Shown here in pieces: positions 15,980 to 24,787 of a stretch of 35,530 nucleotides of DNA. The notes beneath the pieces were generated by a model that was not told the DNA's origin, ran no database searches, and saw only the letters and a program-made list of their open reading frames with translations. Position 1 is the first letter of the stretch; each line of letters begins with the position of its first letter. A program made the translations under genes and the position numbers. This stretch comes from Zetaproteobacteria bacterium CG_4_9_14_3_um_filter_49_83 (GTDB taxonomy: Bacteria; Pseudomonadota; Zetaproteobacteria; Mariprofundales; Mariprofundaceae): assembly GCA_002791545.1 (NCBI GenBank), contig PFXG01000005.1:1-35530 (forward strand). Direction: 5' to 3'.

Positions 15980-16321
15980 CTAAAGGATAGTCAGAACATG
16001 TTCGGGAGGGCGGCCAATCGCTGCTTTTCCACCAGAAACAACAATGGGCCTTTCAATCAGACGCGGATGATTTGACATCATCTGAACAGCCTCCTGCTCA
16101 CTGAGGTTTTTGCCTTTCACCAGTAATTGATATTCATCTTCACCATGGCGCATCAGTGCATCGGCTGGCATTCCGAGCATCGCTAACAGTTGTGAAAGGG
16201 TCTCTGCTGAAGGTGGCGTAACAAGATACTCGACGATTTCCGGGTTGATGCCCCGATCTTGCAGCAAGGCCAGCGTTTGACGTGACTTTGAACATCGCGG
16301 ATTATGATAAATAGTAACCAT
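15980..16321 (-). CDS. arsC: ArsC-family reductase (glutaredoxin-type arsenate reductase-like)
   Basis: The 113-residue protein has the ArsC/Spx-like thioredoxin fold signature IYHNPRCSKSR with catalytic Cys10. Arginines in MRHGEDEY (about 59) and IERPIVV (about 92) match positions that bind arsenate in glutaredoxin-dependent ArsC. In that family the cysteine attacks arsenate and glutathione/glutaredoxin completes reduction to arsenite. No arsR, arsB or acr3 is next to it, so a housekeeping role is possible. ATG 16321 has an AAGGAGAG ribosome binding site. It is convergent with the OmpA gene. Confidence 0.85.
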   Translation of the reverse strand: MVTIYHNPRCSKSRQTLALLQDRGINPEIVEYLVTPPSAETLSQLLAMLGMPADALMRHGEDEYQLLVKGKNLSEQEAVQMMSNHPRLIERPIVVSGGKAAIGRPPEHVLTIL

Positions 16322-16381
16322 GGGTCTCTCCTTTTTTATTGAACAAGCAGCGTGCTGAAAATCAGTCTGCTGAAAAGCAGT

Positions 16382-18493
16382 TTACAGGCGTTGCAGTGAT
16401 GCGTATTTCAGCATCAGGCGTTTGATGCCGACTTTGCGAAACTGAACGCTCACCCGCGTTGCATCACCAGAACCTTCTACGCCCAGAATCGTGCCATCAC
16501 CAAATGTCGGATGCAGGACGTCATCACCGATATTGAAGGCATTTTGGCTGAATGAAACAGCGGATACCGGTCTGGCTGAAGGCGCGGGCTGCTGCGGCTG
16601 TTGAAGATGTTCTTTGGGTATGTTTAATAGAAAGCGGCTGGGTTTGGGGTATAATAAATCACCGAACAAACGGCGAACCCGGGCAGTTGTTAACAGCAGG
16701 CTGTTTTTTGCGCGGGTAATGCCAACATAAAGTAAGCGCCGCTCTTCAGATAAGGCATCTTCACCTTCATCGATGGCTCGCTGGTGCGGTAATAAACCTT
16801 CTTCAACGCCGGCAATGGCAACGACATCAAATTCGAGGCCTTTGGCACGATGTAAACTCATGAATGAGATGGTTTCCGGGTTTTCTTCATCCTTCCCGTG
16901 CACGGATTCACCCGATTGCAATAGGGCGGCACGATCCATGAATTCAATCGGTGTGATACCTTCAGCCAGCGATAATTCAATATAGCCCTGCAAGGCACGA
17001 ACGTTTTCAAGGCGCGATTCCGCCTCAATTTCACCAAGCGCTTTCAGGCTTTCCAGATAACCGGAATCTTCCAGAATGGCAGCGAATCCTGCATCAGCAG
17101 TCATGCTGATATGGCTTCTGCTGTCGGATATCAGCTCGGCGAGTGGCTTAAGTTTGCTCATGCTGCGGTCACTTTGTTTGGCGATCATATCCAGCCATTG
17201 TGAAGCATGTAAGCCACTGCTATTGAGCGAGGATGAGATGTTTTCAAGTGCTTTGGGGCCGATGCCACGCTTGGGTTTGTTGGCGATGCGTAAAAGGTGC
17301 ATGGCATCACCGCAATGATTGAGCAGCGACCAGAAAGCCAGCGCGTCTTTGATTTCCAAGCGTTCAAAAAAGCCTACGCCGCCAATGATACGGTAGGGCA
17401 TGTTCAGTTGCCTGAAGATTTGTTCCATCGCCAGCGATTGTCGGTTGGAGCGATAAAGCACCGCCATATTGCGCCACGGGATACCACCGGCATGGTGTTG
17501 CTCCAGCCAGCGAGCAATGGTTTTGGCCTCGTCGTATTCATCATTGCACGCCAATAAACCGGGTAAGCTCCCCGGACCGCGCGTGCTGCGCAGTGTTTTT
17601 TCATGGCGGTTAGGGTTGTGGCTGATGACATCGTTGGCAAGATTAAGAATCGAGCCAGTGGAGCGATAATTTTCTTCCAGTCGATGGATGCCTGCTTCAG
17701 GCCAATGCTGAGTAAACTCGAGAATATGTCTGACATCGGCACCACGCCAGCCGTAAATACTCTGGTCATCATCGCCGACAACAGTCAGATGATGATGACG
17801 ATCACACAACAGGCTGAGCCATTCATGCTGAAGCGGATTGGTATCCTGATATTCATCCACCAGAACATGGTCAAAACGCGACTGGATGGCAGCTGCAATG
17901 TCTGCTTGTTCGCGCAGCAGACGCACAACATTCAGAATCAGATCGGAAAAATCCATGCGCTCCAGATCGAACAAAGCCTGTTGATACGAGAGATACAGTT
18001 CGCGCAGGTTGAATTTGTTCCAGCTATGATCCGGTGCCTGTTCGGGCAGCAGTTCGGCATGTTTACAATGTTCAATCCAACCGATCACATAGCTGGGGTG
18101 AAGTTGTTTGCTGTCGATGTTCCGCTGTTTCAAAATGCGTTTAATCAGCGTCTTCTGATCATCCGCGTCAAGAATCTGAAATGTCCGGGGGTAACCCAGA
18201 GCATCAGCATAACGCCGCATTAAGCGCAGCGAGATCGAGTGAAATGTGCCTGAAGTAACACCGCCACCATCGTCACCGATCAGTTCGGATAAACGGGATT
18301 TTAATTCAGCAGCTGCTTTGTTGGTGAATGTTACGGCCAGAATGCGGTGGGGAGCATAACCGCGATCAGCAATCAGGTGACCAATCCGGTGAATGATGGT
18401 GCGTGTTTTGCCGGAACCGGCACCGGCAAGGATAAGTTGCGGGCCATCGGCTGCTTCAGCGGCACATTGTTGGGCGTTGTTTAACGGATGCAT
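16382..18493 (-). CDS. uvrD: UvrD/PcrA-type superfamily 1A DNA helicase
   Basis: The 703-residue protein has all the expected SF1A motifs: AGAGSGKT (23-30), AVTFTNKAAAELKSRL (Ia), VDEYQDTNPLQ (II), GDDDQSIYGWRGAD (III), ENYRSTGSILNLA (IV), SLHRAKGLEFDVVAI (V) and SEERRLLYVGITRAK (VI). The C-terminus carries the small Tudor-like domain seen in PcrA and UvrD (HPTFGDGTI, VQFRKVGIKRLMLKYA). This makes UvrD/PcrA more likely than Rep, although the N-terminus also resembles Rep. It unwinds DNA 3' to 5' in repair and replication-transcription conflicts. The gene starts 11 bases after the ClC gene stop, so it is probably co-transcribed with that gene. Confidence 0.93.
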   Translation of the reverse strand: MHPLNNAQQCAAEAADGPQLILAGAGSGKTRTIIHRIGHLIADRGYAPHRILAVTFTNKAAAELKSRLSELIGDDGGGVTSGTFHSISLRLMRRYADALGYPRTFQILDADDQKTLIKRILKQRNIDSKQLHPSYVIGWIEHCKHAELLPEQAPDHSWNKFNLRELYLSYQQALFDLERMDFSDLILNVVRLLREQADIAAAIQSRFDHVLVDEYQDTNPLQHEWLSLLCDRHHHLTVVGDDDQSIYGWRGADVRHILEFTQHWPEAGIHRLEENYRSTGSILNLANDVISHNPNRHEKTLRSTRGPGSLPGLLACNDEYDEAKTIARWLEQHHAGGIPWRNMAVLYRSNRQSLAMEQIFRQLNMPYRIIGGVGFFERLEIKDALAFWSLLNHCGDAMHLLRIANKPKRGIGPKALENISSSLNSSGLHASQWLDMIAKQSDRSMSKLKPLAELISDSRSHISMTADAGFAAILEDSGYLESLKALGEIEAESRLENVRALQGYIELSLAEGITPIEFMDRAALLQSGESVHGKDEENPETISFMSLHRAKGLEFDVVAIAGVEEGLLPHQRAIDEGEDALSEERRLLYVGITRAKNSLLLTTARVRRLFGDLLYPKPSRFLLNIPKEHLQQPQQPAPSARPVSAVSFSQNAFNIGDDVLHPTFGDGTILGVEGSGDATRVSVQFRKVGIKRLMLKYASLQRL

Positions 18494-18504
18494 CAGATAA
18501 GCGC

Positions 18505-20292
18505 TTAACTGCTACGTTCAGCCGCTTCTTCTCCATGCTGCACAATCAGTTTGTGATATTTGGAGAAAATAGCGTTGCGCGAAAGAATGCCCAGTACCTT
18601 GCGTGGATTATCTTTGGAAACAACTGGCATTTGTTCAAAGATTTCGCGGTCAAGGACGCGAATGGCATCCAGAAGGCTGGCATTTTCCGCGATGGTGAGC
18701 ACATGCTTGTTGGCAACTTCAGCCGCTATAACAATGTGATCCAGCGTTGGATCAAGCAGCCATTGTTGCAAATCGGCAAAGGTTACGATGCCGACCATGT
18801 CGCCCAGTTCGTTGACGACCTGGACGCAACCTTTGCCCGAGGTGATGTAGGTGTGTTTGAGATCTGCCAGTGAGGCATTTTCAAGGACGCTTGGAATGCC
18901 GCGCCAGGGGATGCGGGTGATCGGTACAGCTTTCATCCAGGATCGCTCCAGGCCCCATCCCGTTTCAATGCCACGCTCCTCCAGAGACTCGGTGATAGCA
19001 GACTCCTTGCCGAAAATTCGCTTCACCAGAGCTGCAACAACGCAGGCCGCCATCAGTGGAATCATAATCTCATAGTTTCCGGATAATTCGAACACCATCA
19101 GAATGGTGCTCATCGGGGCTTGAATGGTTGCTGCCAGAAGGGCGCCGCTGGCCACCAGTGCATAAGCGCCATAGGTCTCGGAGATCTCCGGAAAAACCGA
19201 GTGAGCAATACCGCCATACAAAGCACCGACAGAAATGCCGATAAAAATGGATGGGCCAATCATGCCGCCGCCAAATCCGGCACCGGAACAAATGACGCTG
19301 GTGAGGATTTTCGAAACAATGAGAATAAACAGAAAAATAGTGACGGGGATGGCCATGCCCAGAATCCGGGAGTCAATATTTTCCATCAGGATATTTTCCA
19401 CAACGCCATAGCCGATGGACATCACCTCAGGAACAATCAGGGCATAGACACCAATGATTAAGCCGGCAATCATCGGGCGGAACATGATGTCCGGAACATG
19501 TATTGCAAATAATCGCCGCGAAACAGGCATAAGTCGGACAATCAGTGCGCCAATCAGTCCGCAGCAAACGCCCATGCCGATGTAGGCCGGAATTTCAAGG
19601 CTTGAGACCAGCCGGAATTCAGGGATGTCGTACATCGGCAACCCTCCCAGATGAGCACGAGTGATGACCGTAGCGATCACCGATGAAAGTACGATGGGCG
19701 TGAAGGTGGCGACAGCATAATCAGCTAAAATAACCTCCAGAGAAAAAAGCACGCCGGCAATCGGCGCATTGAATGAGGCGGCAATGCCCGCCGCGACACC
19801 GCAACCCACCAGCGTACGCAATTGTTTGTCGGACAATCTGAATAACTGACCGCAAAGCGAAGCCAGAGATGCACCCAAAGCAACCGTGGGTGCTTCACGC
19901 CCCATCGAAGCGCCACTTCCTACCGATACGGTATTGCTGATGAATTCAGAAATGGTTTTTTTCGGACTGATGCGGCCGTTTTTTTCAGATAAAGCTTCCA
20001 GTACGCCGGGGATAACACGCGCTTCACCGGCCAGAAGGTGTTTGTTGATGATGCCGACGAGAAGTCCGGCAGAGGTTGGGGCAATGATATATATATACCA
20101 GGGGATGAAACCGATGGCCTGTGACCAGGCGATTTGACCGGTCCAAAACGCACTAACGCTCTCTATGCCAAAGCGGATACCCAGCGCGCCGTAACCTGCC
20201 AGTGCGCCAATAGCGAGTGCCAGTGCACCAAGATACAGTTGTTCCTGCGAGCGTATCCAATGGCGAATAGCGTGTGTTAGCTGGGTAAACAT
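18505..20292 (-). CDS. ClC-family chloride channel/antiporter with CBS pair
   Basis: The 595-residue membrane protein has the ClC signatures: SVGSGASMGREAPTVALGA, where GREAP corresponds to GREGP and contains the gating glutamate, AGIAASFNAPIAGVLFSLE, and GAGFGGGMIGPSIFIG. About ten or more membrane helices fill residues 20-430. Two CBS domains follow (about 460-575), with GIVTFADLQQWL and GILSRNAIFSKY; such pairs bind adenine nucleotides and regulate transport. ClC proteins move chloride, either as a channel or in exchange for protons; the mechanism cannot be told here. The ATG at 20292 faces the AEC carrier gene across a 98-base divergent region. Confidence 0.92.
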   Translation of the reverse strand: MFTQLTHAIRHWIRSQEQLYLGALALAIGALAGYGALGIRFGIESVSAFWTGQIAWSQAIGFIPWYIYIIAPTSAGLLVGIINKHLLAGEARVIPGVLEALSEKNGRISPKKTISEFISNTVSVGSGASMGREAPTVALGASLASLCGQLFRLSDKQLRTLVGCGVAAGIAASFNAPIAGVLFSLEVILADYAVATFTPIVLSSVIATVITRAHLGGLPMYDIPEFRLVSSLEIPAYIGMGVCCGLIGALIVRLMPVSRRLFAIHVPDIMFRPMIAGLIIGVYALIVPEVMSIGYGVVENILMENIDSRILGMAIPVTIFLFILIVSKILTSVICSGAGFGGGMIGPSIFIGISVGALYGGIAHSVFPEISETYGAYALVASGALLAATIQAPMSTILMVFELSGNYEIMIPLMAACVVAALVKRIFGKESAITESLEERGIETGWGLERSWMKAVPITRIPWRGIPSVLENASLADLKHTYITSGKGCVQVVNELGDMVGIVTFADLQQWLLDPTLDHIVIAAEVANKHVLTIAENASLLDAIRVLDREIFEQMPVVSKDNPRKVLGILSRNAIFSKYHKLIVQHGEEAAERSS

Positions 20293-20390
20293 ATGTGGAC
20301 TGCTAGCTCCTCTGACTTTAACCCGGATAAGGCAATGAAATTGAAATCGGGATAGTAACGTTTAACGGCTAAAGCTGGTAGTGTTTGCTG

Positions 20391-21335
20391 ATGTTTTCGA
20401 TTCTATTGGCAATGGCCTGCATCATCCTGATTGGCGTATTGTGGCGTTTATATCTGGGTGCCAAAGTGGCCGATATCATCCGTTCACATCTGGCAAAATC
20501 CGTCTATGAGATTTTTCTTCCTGCGCTGGTTCTGCATGTTCTCTGGCAGGCGGAATTGTCGTTGAATACAGTGCGGATTCCTGTGGTGGCGGCTTTGAGC
20601 GTGTTGCTTTGCCTGCTTGCGACGTTCCTGATTTATGGCAATGGATTGCTGATTAAAAAGATGCTCGGGCCCAATGCTGTCGGTAAGAAAATGGGCGCTT
20701 TGATGCTGGCCGCTGCCTTCGGTAATTTTTCCTATCTGGGCATACCTGTGCTGACGCAGGTGTTCGGTTCGTGGTCGCAATTTGTCGCGGTACATTTTGA
20801 TATGCTGGCCAGTACACCGCTGCTGTTCACGGTGGGTATTCTGGTGGCCGGCCATTACGGCAAAGCCGAAAGTGCCGGTGCCAGCCCGTTTGAATTACTG
20901 AAGGTTCCGGCGCTATGGGCTGCTGCACTGGGTTTGATTGCCAGTGCCAACCACTTGTTTATGCCTGACTGGCTGGAAAAAATATTATCGTTGCTGGGCT
21001 CGGCCGTTGTGCCGCTGATGCTGCTTTCGGTGGGTATGGCGCTACGCTGGCGTGCAGGCTGGTTTGTCAGAATACCGCTGATATTTCCGGTTATTGCTAT
21101 CCAGCTGATGTTGATGCCGCTGATCGCCTGGACGGCAAGTGTGGGCGTGCGGATGCCGGAAAATCTTATCGCACCGGTGGTGATTGAAGGTGCTATGCCT
21201 AGTATGGTGCTCGGCTTGGTGATTTGTGATCGCTTTAAACTTGATACGGCATTATATGCGGAAATTGTCACGCTTTCGACAGCGCTATCGTTGTTGAGTT
21301 TGCCATTCTGGATGGCCTGGCTGCATGTGGCTTGA
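20391..21335 (+). CDS. AEC (auxin efflux carrier) family transporter
   Basis: The 314-residue protein is almost wholly hydrophobic, with about ten helices in two halves of five. Family-like segments include LAKSVYEIFLPALVLHVLW near the N-terminus, AAAFGNFSYLGIPVL in the middle, LLSLLGSAVVPLMLLSVGMAL, and EGAMPSMVLGLVICDRF near the end. AEC members export or exchange small organic anions; the substrate is unknown. ATG 20391 is preferred to the upstream in-frame TTG 20385. The ribosome binding site is weak. A hairpin terminator lies just after the stop. Confidence 0.88.
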   Translation: MFSILLAMACIILIGVLWRLYLGAKVADIIRSHLAKSVYEIFLPALVLHVLWQAELSLNTVRIPVVAALSVLLCLLATFLIYGNGLLIKKMLGPNAVGKKMGALMLAAAFGNFSYLGIPVLTQVFGSWSQFVAVHFDMLASTPLLFTVGILVAGHYGKAESAGASPFELLKVPALWAAALGLIASANHLFMPDWLEKILSLLGSAVVPLMLLSVGMALRWRAGWFVRIPLIFPVIAIQLMLMPLIAWTASVGVRMPENLIAPVVIEGAMPSMVLGLVICDRFKLDTALYAEIVTLSTALSLLSLPFWMAWLHVA

Positions 21336-21338
21336 ACT

Positions 21339-21364
21339 ATCCCGCAAATGTGGGATGGTTTTTT
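21339..21364 (+). terminator. Rho-independent terminator after the AEC gene
   Basis: ATCCCGC-AAAT-GTGGGAT forms a seven-pair stem (one G-T pair) with a four-base loop, followed by GG and six T. It begins four bases after the AEC stop codon. Confidence 0.75.
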
Positions 21365-21457
21365 CTGGCAACACGGCAGAGTGCCGCCCGCCATGGGTTG
21401 TTGGCATGGAAGAAGTGGTGTGCAGTAATAATTTTCTTTAGCGGAAGGGGATAAGTT

Positions 21458-23236
21458 TTGGCTGATCATGGAATGATGTTAAATATAGTGACGTATCTGG
21501 CTGCAGCTGTGGTGATGGTGCCCATTGCCAGTCGTCTCGGTCTGGGCTCGGTGCTCGGTTATCTGGTGGCAGGGGTGGTGATCGGGCCATGGTGTCTGAA
21601 GCTGATCACGGATGCTGAAGCTATTTTGCATTTTGCCGAGTTTGGCGTGGTGTTATTGCTTTTTCTGGTTGGTCTGGAGTTGCAGCCGAAACAGCTGTGG
21701 GCATTGCGCAAGCCTATTTTTGGTATGGGTGGCGGGCAGTTGTTGCTTTCGACGTTGTGTCTGATGCCTTTGCTGCACCTGTTTTCATTGTCATGGCAGG
21801 CGAGTCTGGTGGCTGCACTGGCCATCTCATTATCGTCTACTGCGATTGCTCTGCAAATTCTGAATGAAAAGAATCTGTTCAATACGCGTGCTGGCGGCAT
21901 AAGTTTTTCAATCCTGCTGTTTCAGGATCTGGCTGTGATTCCGATGATGGCATTGATTCCTTTGCTGGGTGTCAGCGATGTTGCATCTGGCCAGCCTGTC
22001 TGGGTGGCTGTGCTGGAAGCCATTGGTGTGGTGGGAGGCATTATTTTAGCCGGGCACTATTTGTTACCTGTTGTGATGCGATTTATTGCCAAGACGGGAA
22101 TCCATGAATTGTTCACTGCTTTTGCCCTGCTGCTGGTTATCGGTATTTCTCAACTGATGGATATTGTCGGTTTATCCATGGCGCTGGGAACATTCATCGC
22201 CGGTATGATTCTTGCCGAGTCGGAGTATCGGCACGCGCTGGAAACGGTGATCGATCCGTTGAAAGGATTGTTGATGGGTTTGTTCTTCATGGCTGTGGGT
22301 ATGTCTGTCGACTTCGGTCTGCTGATGACGCATCCGTGGAAAGTGGCGTTGTTGGTGTTGTTGTTGCTGGTGGTGAAGATTGCTGTGCTGTCGTTCCTCG
22401 GTTATTTCGGCAAAGTGAGCCCTAAACAGACCCCGTTTTTTGCATTTTTACTGTCACAGGGTGGTGAGTTTGCCTTTGTGGTCTTTTCACTGGCGGTCAG
22501 CACTCATGTGATGAGCCGCGTTGATGCTGATCTGATGATTCTGGTGGTGGCTGTTTCGATGATGTCGACACCCTTGCTGATGATCCTCAATACACGTTTC
22601 ATTGAGCCGCGTTTTCAGGTGGTAAAACAGGAAATGGTGATGGAACATGAACAGGGAAATCCGGTGATTATCGCCGGGTTTGGCCGGTTCGGTCAGGTGG
22701 TCGGGCGATTGCTGCACGCTAAAGATATCGGCGTAACCCTGCTTGATCATGATCCCGATCGGATTGAGCAATCACAACGACATGGTTTCAAAGTGTTTTT
22801 TGGCGATGCAGCCAGACTGGATCTGTTGCGGGTTGCCGGTGCAGCTAAGGCAAAGATGCTGGTGATTGCGGTTGATGACAAGGAAAAGGCTACTGAAATC
22901 ATGGAAGTGGTCAGGAATAATTTTCCGCATCTGCGCATTGTTGCCCGGGTCTGGGATATGAAGCACATGTTCAAGTTTTATGATGCCGGTCTGGATGAGG
23001 GGGACGTTCATCGTGAAACCTTTGAAAGTGCGATGAAAGCGGCTGGCAGTGTGTTGCATGGGCTTGGCTTTGAGCGGCAGGATGTCGATGAAATCAAGCG
23101 GGAATACCGGGAGCATGATACCGAGGTGATTGCGCATTTGTATGAGGCGCATCATCAAGGCGACGATTCATATTTTCATGCGAGTTTGCGTATGCGTGAA
23201 GAATTGAGTAGAAAGTTGCTACGGGTCAAGGAGTGA
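21458..23236 (+). CDS. kefC: KefC-type glutathione-gated K+/H+ antiporter (CPA2)
   Basis: The 592-residue protein has about twelve helices (residues 8-385) and a cytosolic TrkA-N (RCK) domain (about 400-520). The opening LGLGSVLGYLVAGVVIGPW and HFAEFGVVLLLFLVGLEL, and the HALLDHDPD-type nucleotide site (VIIAGFGRFGQ, LLDHDPDRIEQS, FGDAARLDLLRVAGAAKAK), resemble E. coli KefB and KefC. KefC exports K+ and acidifies the cytoplasm when electrophiles deplete glutathione. TTG 21458 is supported by GGAAGGGG seven bases upstream; ATG 21473 is the alternative. No KefF/KefG-type partner is adjacent, but a small Fe-S-like gene starts three bases after the stop. Confidence 0.92.
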   Translation: MADHGMMLNIVTYLAAAVVMVPIASRLGLGSVLGYLVAGVVIGPWCLKLITDAEAILHFAEFGVVLLLFLVGLELQPKQLWALRKPIFGMGGGQLLLSTLCLMPLLHLFSLSWQASLVAALAISLSSTAIALQILNEKNLFNTRAGGISFSILLFQDLAVIPMMALIPLLGVSDVASGQPVWVAVLEAIGVVGGIILAGHYLLPVVMRFIAKTGIHELFTAFALLLVIGISQLMDIVGLSMALGTFIAGMILAESEYRHALETVIDPLKGLLMGLFFMAVGMSVDFGLLMTHPWKVALLVLLLLVVKIAVLSFLGYFGKVSPKQTPFFAFLLSQGGEFAFVVFSLAVSTHVMSRVDADLMILVVAVSMMSTPLLMILNTRFIEPRFQVVKQEMVMEHEQGNPVIIAGFGRFGQVVGRLLHAKDIGVTLLDHDPDRIEQSQRHGFKVFFGDAARLDLLRVAGAAKAKMLVIAVDDKEKATEIMEVVRNNFPHLRIVARVWDMKHMFKFYDAGLDEGDVHRETFESAMKAAGSVLHGLGFERQDVDEIKREYREHDTEVIAHLYEAHHQGDDSYFHASLRMREELSRKLLRVKE

Positions 23237-23239
23237 TAC

Positions 23240-23443
23240 ATGTCGGAAGAAATGCTGGTAGATCGGTGTGAATGTCTGGGTAAGACATTTAGTCAGTTGA
23301 AAGCGTGTGGTTCGCTGGAAACAGCTATGGCAACCGGCGCTGGCGTAGAATGTGAAGGATGTCTGCCTTATCTGAAGCTGGTGTTTGCCAGTGGTGAGAT
23401 TGAATTTGACCTCGAAGATCCAAGGCTTGCCGCATTTGAATAA
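23240..23443 (+). CDS. Small BFD-like [2Fe-2S] domain protein
   Basis: This 67-residue protein has Cys10-x-Cys12 and Cys38-x-x-Cys41, in the contexts DRCECLGKTF and GAGVECEGCLPYL. A CxC...CxxC layout with a preceding T-G-A-G turn is typical of bacterioferritin-associated ferredoxin-like domains that bind a [2Fe-2S] cluster. The gap between the pairs is 25 residues, shorter than the about 32 of E. coli Bfd. An additional Cys23 lies between. No bacterioferritin gene is near. It sits three bases after kefC and just before the AI-2E gene, so the three are probably co-transcribed. A redox-sensing role beside KefC is only speculation. Confidence 0.6.
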   Translation: MSEEMLVDRCECLGKTFSQLKACGSLETAMATGAGVECEGCLPYLKLVFASGEIEFDLEDPRLAAFE

Positions 23444-23444
23444 A

Positions 23445-24482
23445 ATGCTGAAGCAGCCTGAGATTCTTCATCAGTCTCATCGGGGCTCGATGTTGTTGTC
23501 GCTGGCGGCGCTGGTGATTGTTCTGGCGGCGATTAAAATGGCGAAGGATCTCATGGTTCCCCTGTTGATGGCAGGCTTCATGGCCATTATTTGTATGCCG
23601 CTGCTGCAAGTGCTTATCCGGCGTGGTGTTTCATCCGGTTGGGCAGTTTTGTTGACCATGGTGTCGATTGTGATTGCCCTGCTTGGCACCGGCTTGCTGC
23701 TGGGTTCGTCCATTGCCGATTTTTCGAGTCGACTGCCTGTGTATCAGGATAATCTTCAGCATCAGATGCAAGGCCTGTTACACTGGCTGGATAGTATGGG
23801 TATTTCGATGTCGGGCGGTTTTCTGGCTGATGTGCTCGATCCTTCCTCGGCCATGAAACTGGCAGGAAATCTGTTGAGTGCATTTGGCAATATTCTGACC
23901 AACAGCTTTTTCATTTTGCTGACCGTCATCTTTTTGTTGTTTGAGTTTATCGCTATTCCGCACAAATGGGCGCTGATTGCAGAGCATGCGCCGGATACCA
24001 GTCATTTACATGCTTTCCTTGAGAGTGTGAATCGTTATCTGGCCATGAAAACCGGCATCAGCCTGATGACAGGTCTGTCGGTGGGTTTGTTAACGTGGGG
24101 TTTCGGTCTGGATTATCCGGTGTTGTGGGGCTTTCTGGCATTTTTGTTTAACTTTGTACCGAATATCGGATCCATTATCGCAGCCGTGCCAGCACTTTTG
24201 CTGGCTGTTATTCAGTTGGGCGTTGGTGATGCGGCACTGATCGGTGTCGGGTATATCATCATTAACGTGTTATTTGGCAATGTGATTGAACCGCGCCTGT
24301 TGGGTCGAGGTGTCGGTTTGTCGACGCTGGTGGTATTTCTTTCGCTGGTCTTCTGGGGCTGGTTGCTCGGCCCTGTCGGTATGCTGCTATCGATTCCATT
24401 AACGATGATTGTCAAACTGGCACTTGAAGCTGATCCGGAAAAGCGCTGGATAGCTGTGTTGCTCGGCCCGGATGTTGATTAA
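23445..24482 (+). CDS. AI-2E/PerM family membrane transporter
   Basis: From ATG 23445 the protein has 345 residues and the usual family layout. Two or three N-terminal helices (LLSLAALVIVLAAIKMA, LMVPLLMAGFMAIICMPLL, WAVLLTMVSIVIALLG) precede an amphipathic region (about 90-155). The C-terminal helical core contains FLAFLFNFVPNIGSIIAAVP and a PRLLGRGVGLSTLVVFLSL-like end with GPVGMLLSIPLTMIVKLALE, as in PerM/TqsA homologues. The family includes autoinducer-2 exporters and Na+/H+ antiporters; function is not predictable here. The start is uncertain: no strong ribosome binding site precedes ATG 23445, and TTG codons at 23427 and 23436 overlap the preceding gene. Confidence 0.88.
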   Translation: MLKQPEILHQSHRGSMLLSLAALVIVLAAIKMAKDLMVPLLMAGFMAIICMPLLQVLIRRGVSSGWAVLLTMVSIVIALLGTGLLLGSSIADFSSRLPVYQDNLQHQMQGLLHWLDSMGISMSGGFLADVLDPSSAMKLAGNLLSAFGNILTNSFFILLTVIFLLFEFIAIPHKWALIAEHAPDTSHLHAFLESVNRYLAMKTGISLMTGLSVGLLTWGFGLDYPVLWGFLAFLFNFVPNIGSIIAAVPALLLAVIQLGVGDAALIGVGYIIINVLFGNVIEPRLLGRGVGLSTLVVFLSLVFWGWLLGPVGMLLSIPLTMIVKLALEADPEKRWIAVLLGPDVD

Positions 24483-24787
24483 ACACTGATTCTTTGCACT
24501 TCCATGTAAGACTCCTTAAGTTGGATTATTCATCAATTTTGTTGCGCCCCCGGGACTTGATCCTTGGCAGTTTACCTGCAATAAATTCATCATCAATTGA
24601 CCGTATGCGCGCTGTGTACGTCGTTTTCATCATACTTTGCCATCATCTCAATGGGTCATGAATGCCAGTTTTAGAGTTCCTGAGTGAAATACGGGGTGAA
24701 ATTTACGCTAAATTACCTTGCTATTTTATAAGCTATGATTAAAATACATTAACAATATATCATTTGGAATGTCTGGTGGAGGTGATT
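24483..24787 (+). promoter_or_regulatory. Upstream region of the cbb3 oxidase operon
   Basis: These 305 bases must carry the promoter of ccoN. The last 70 bases are strongly A+T-rich and include TATGAT at 24734-24739, a possible -10 box, with no good -35 partner. I looked for an FNR/Anr box (TTGAT-N4-ATCAA) and did not find one. No terminator hairpin is visible after the AI-2E stop. GGAGG at 24778-24782 is the ribosome binding site of ccoN. Confidence 0.4.

Noticed and set aside
15964-15989. Hairpin TATCCTTT...AAAGGATA between the convergent OmpA and arsC genes
   Set aside because: The eight-base stem has a ten-base loop and no T run on the 3' side of either strand, so it is not a convincing intrinsic terminator.
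15980-16321. Arsenic resistance island
   Set aside because: Only one arsC-like gene is present, without arsR, arsB, acr3 or arsA. Its neighbours are housekeeping genes.
24483-24787. FNR/Anr box expected upstream of ccoN
   Set aside because: No TTGAT-N4-ATCAA or close variant was found; TTGATCCTTGG and similar half-sites lack a partner.
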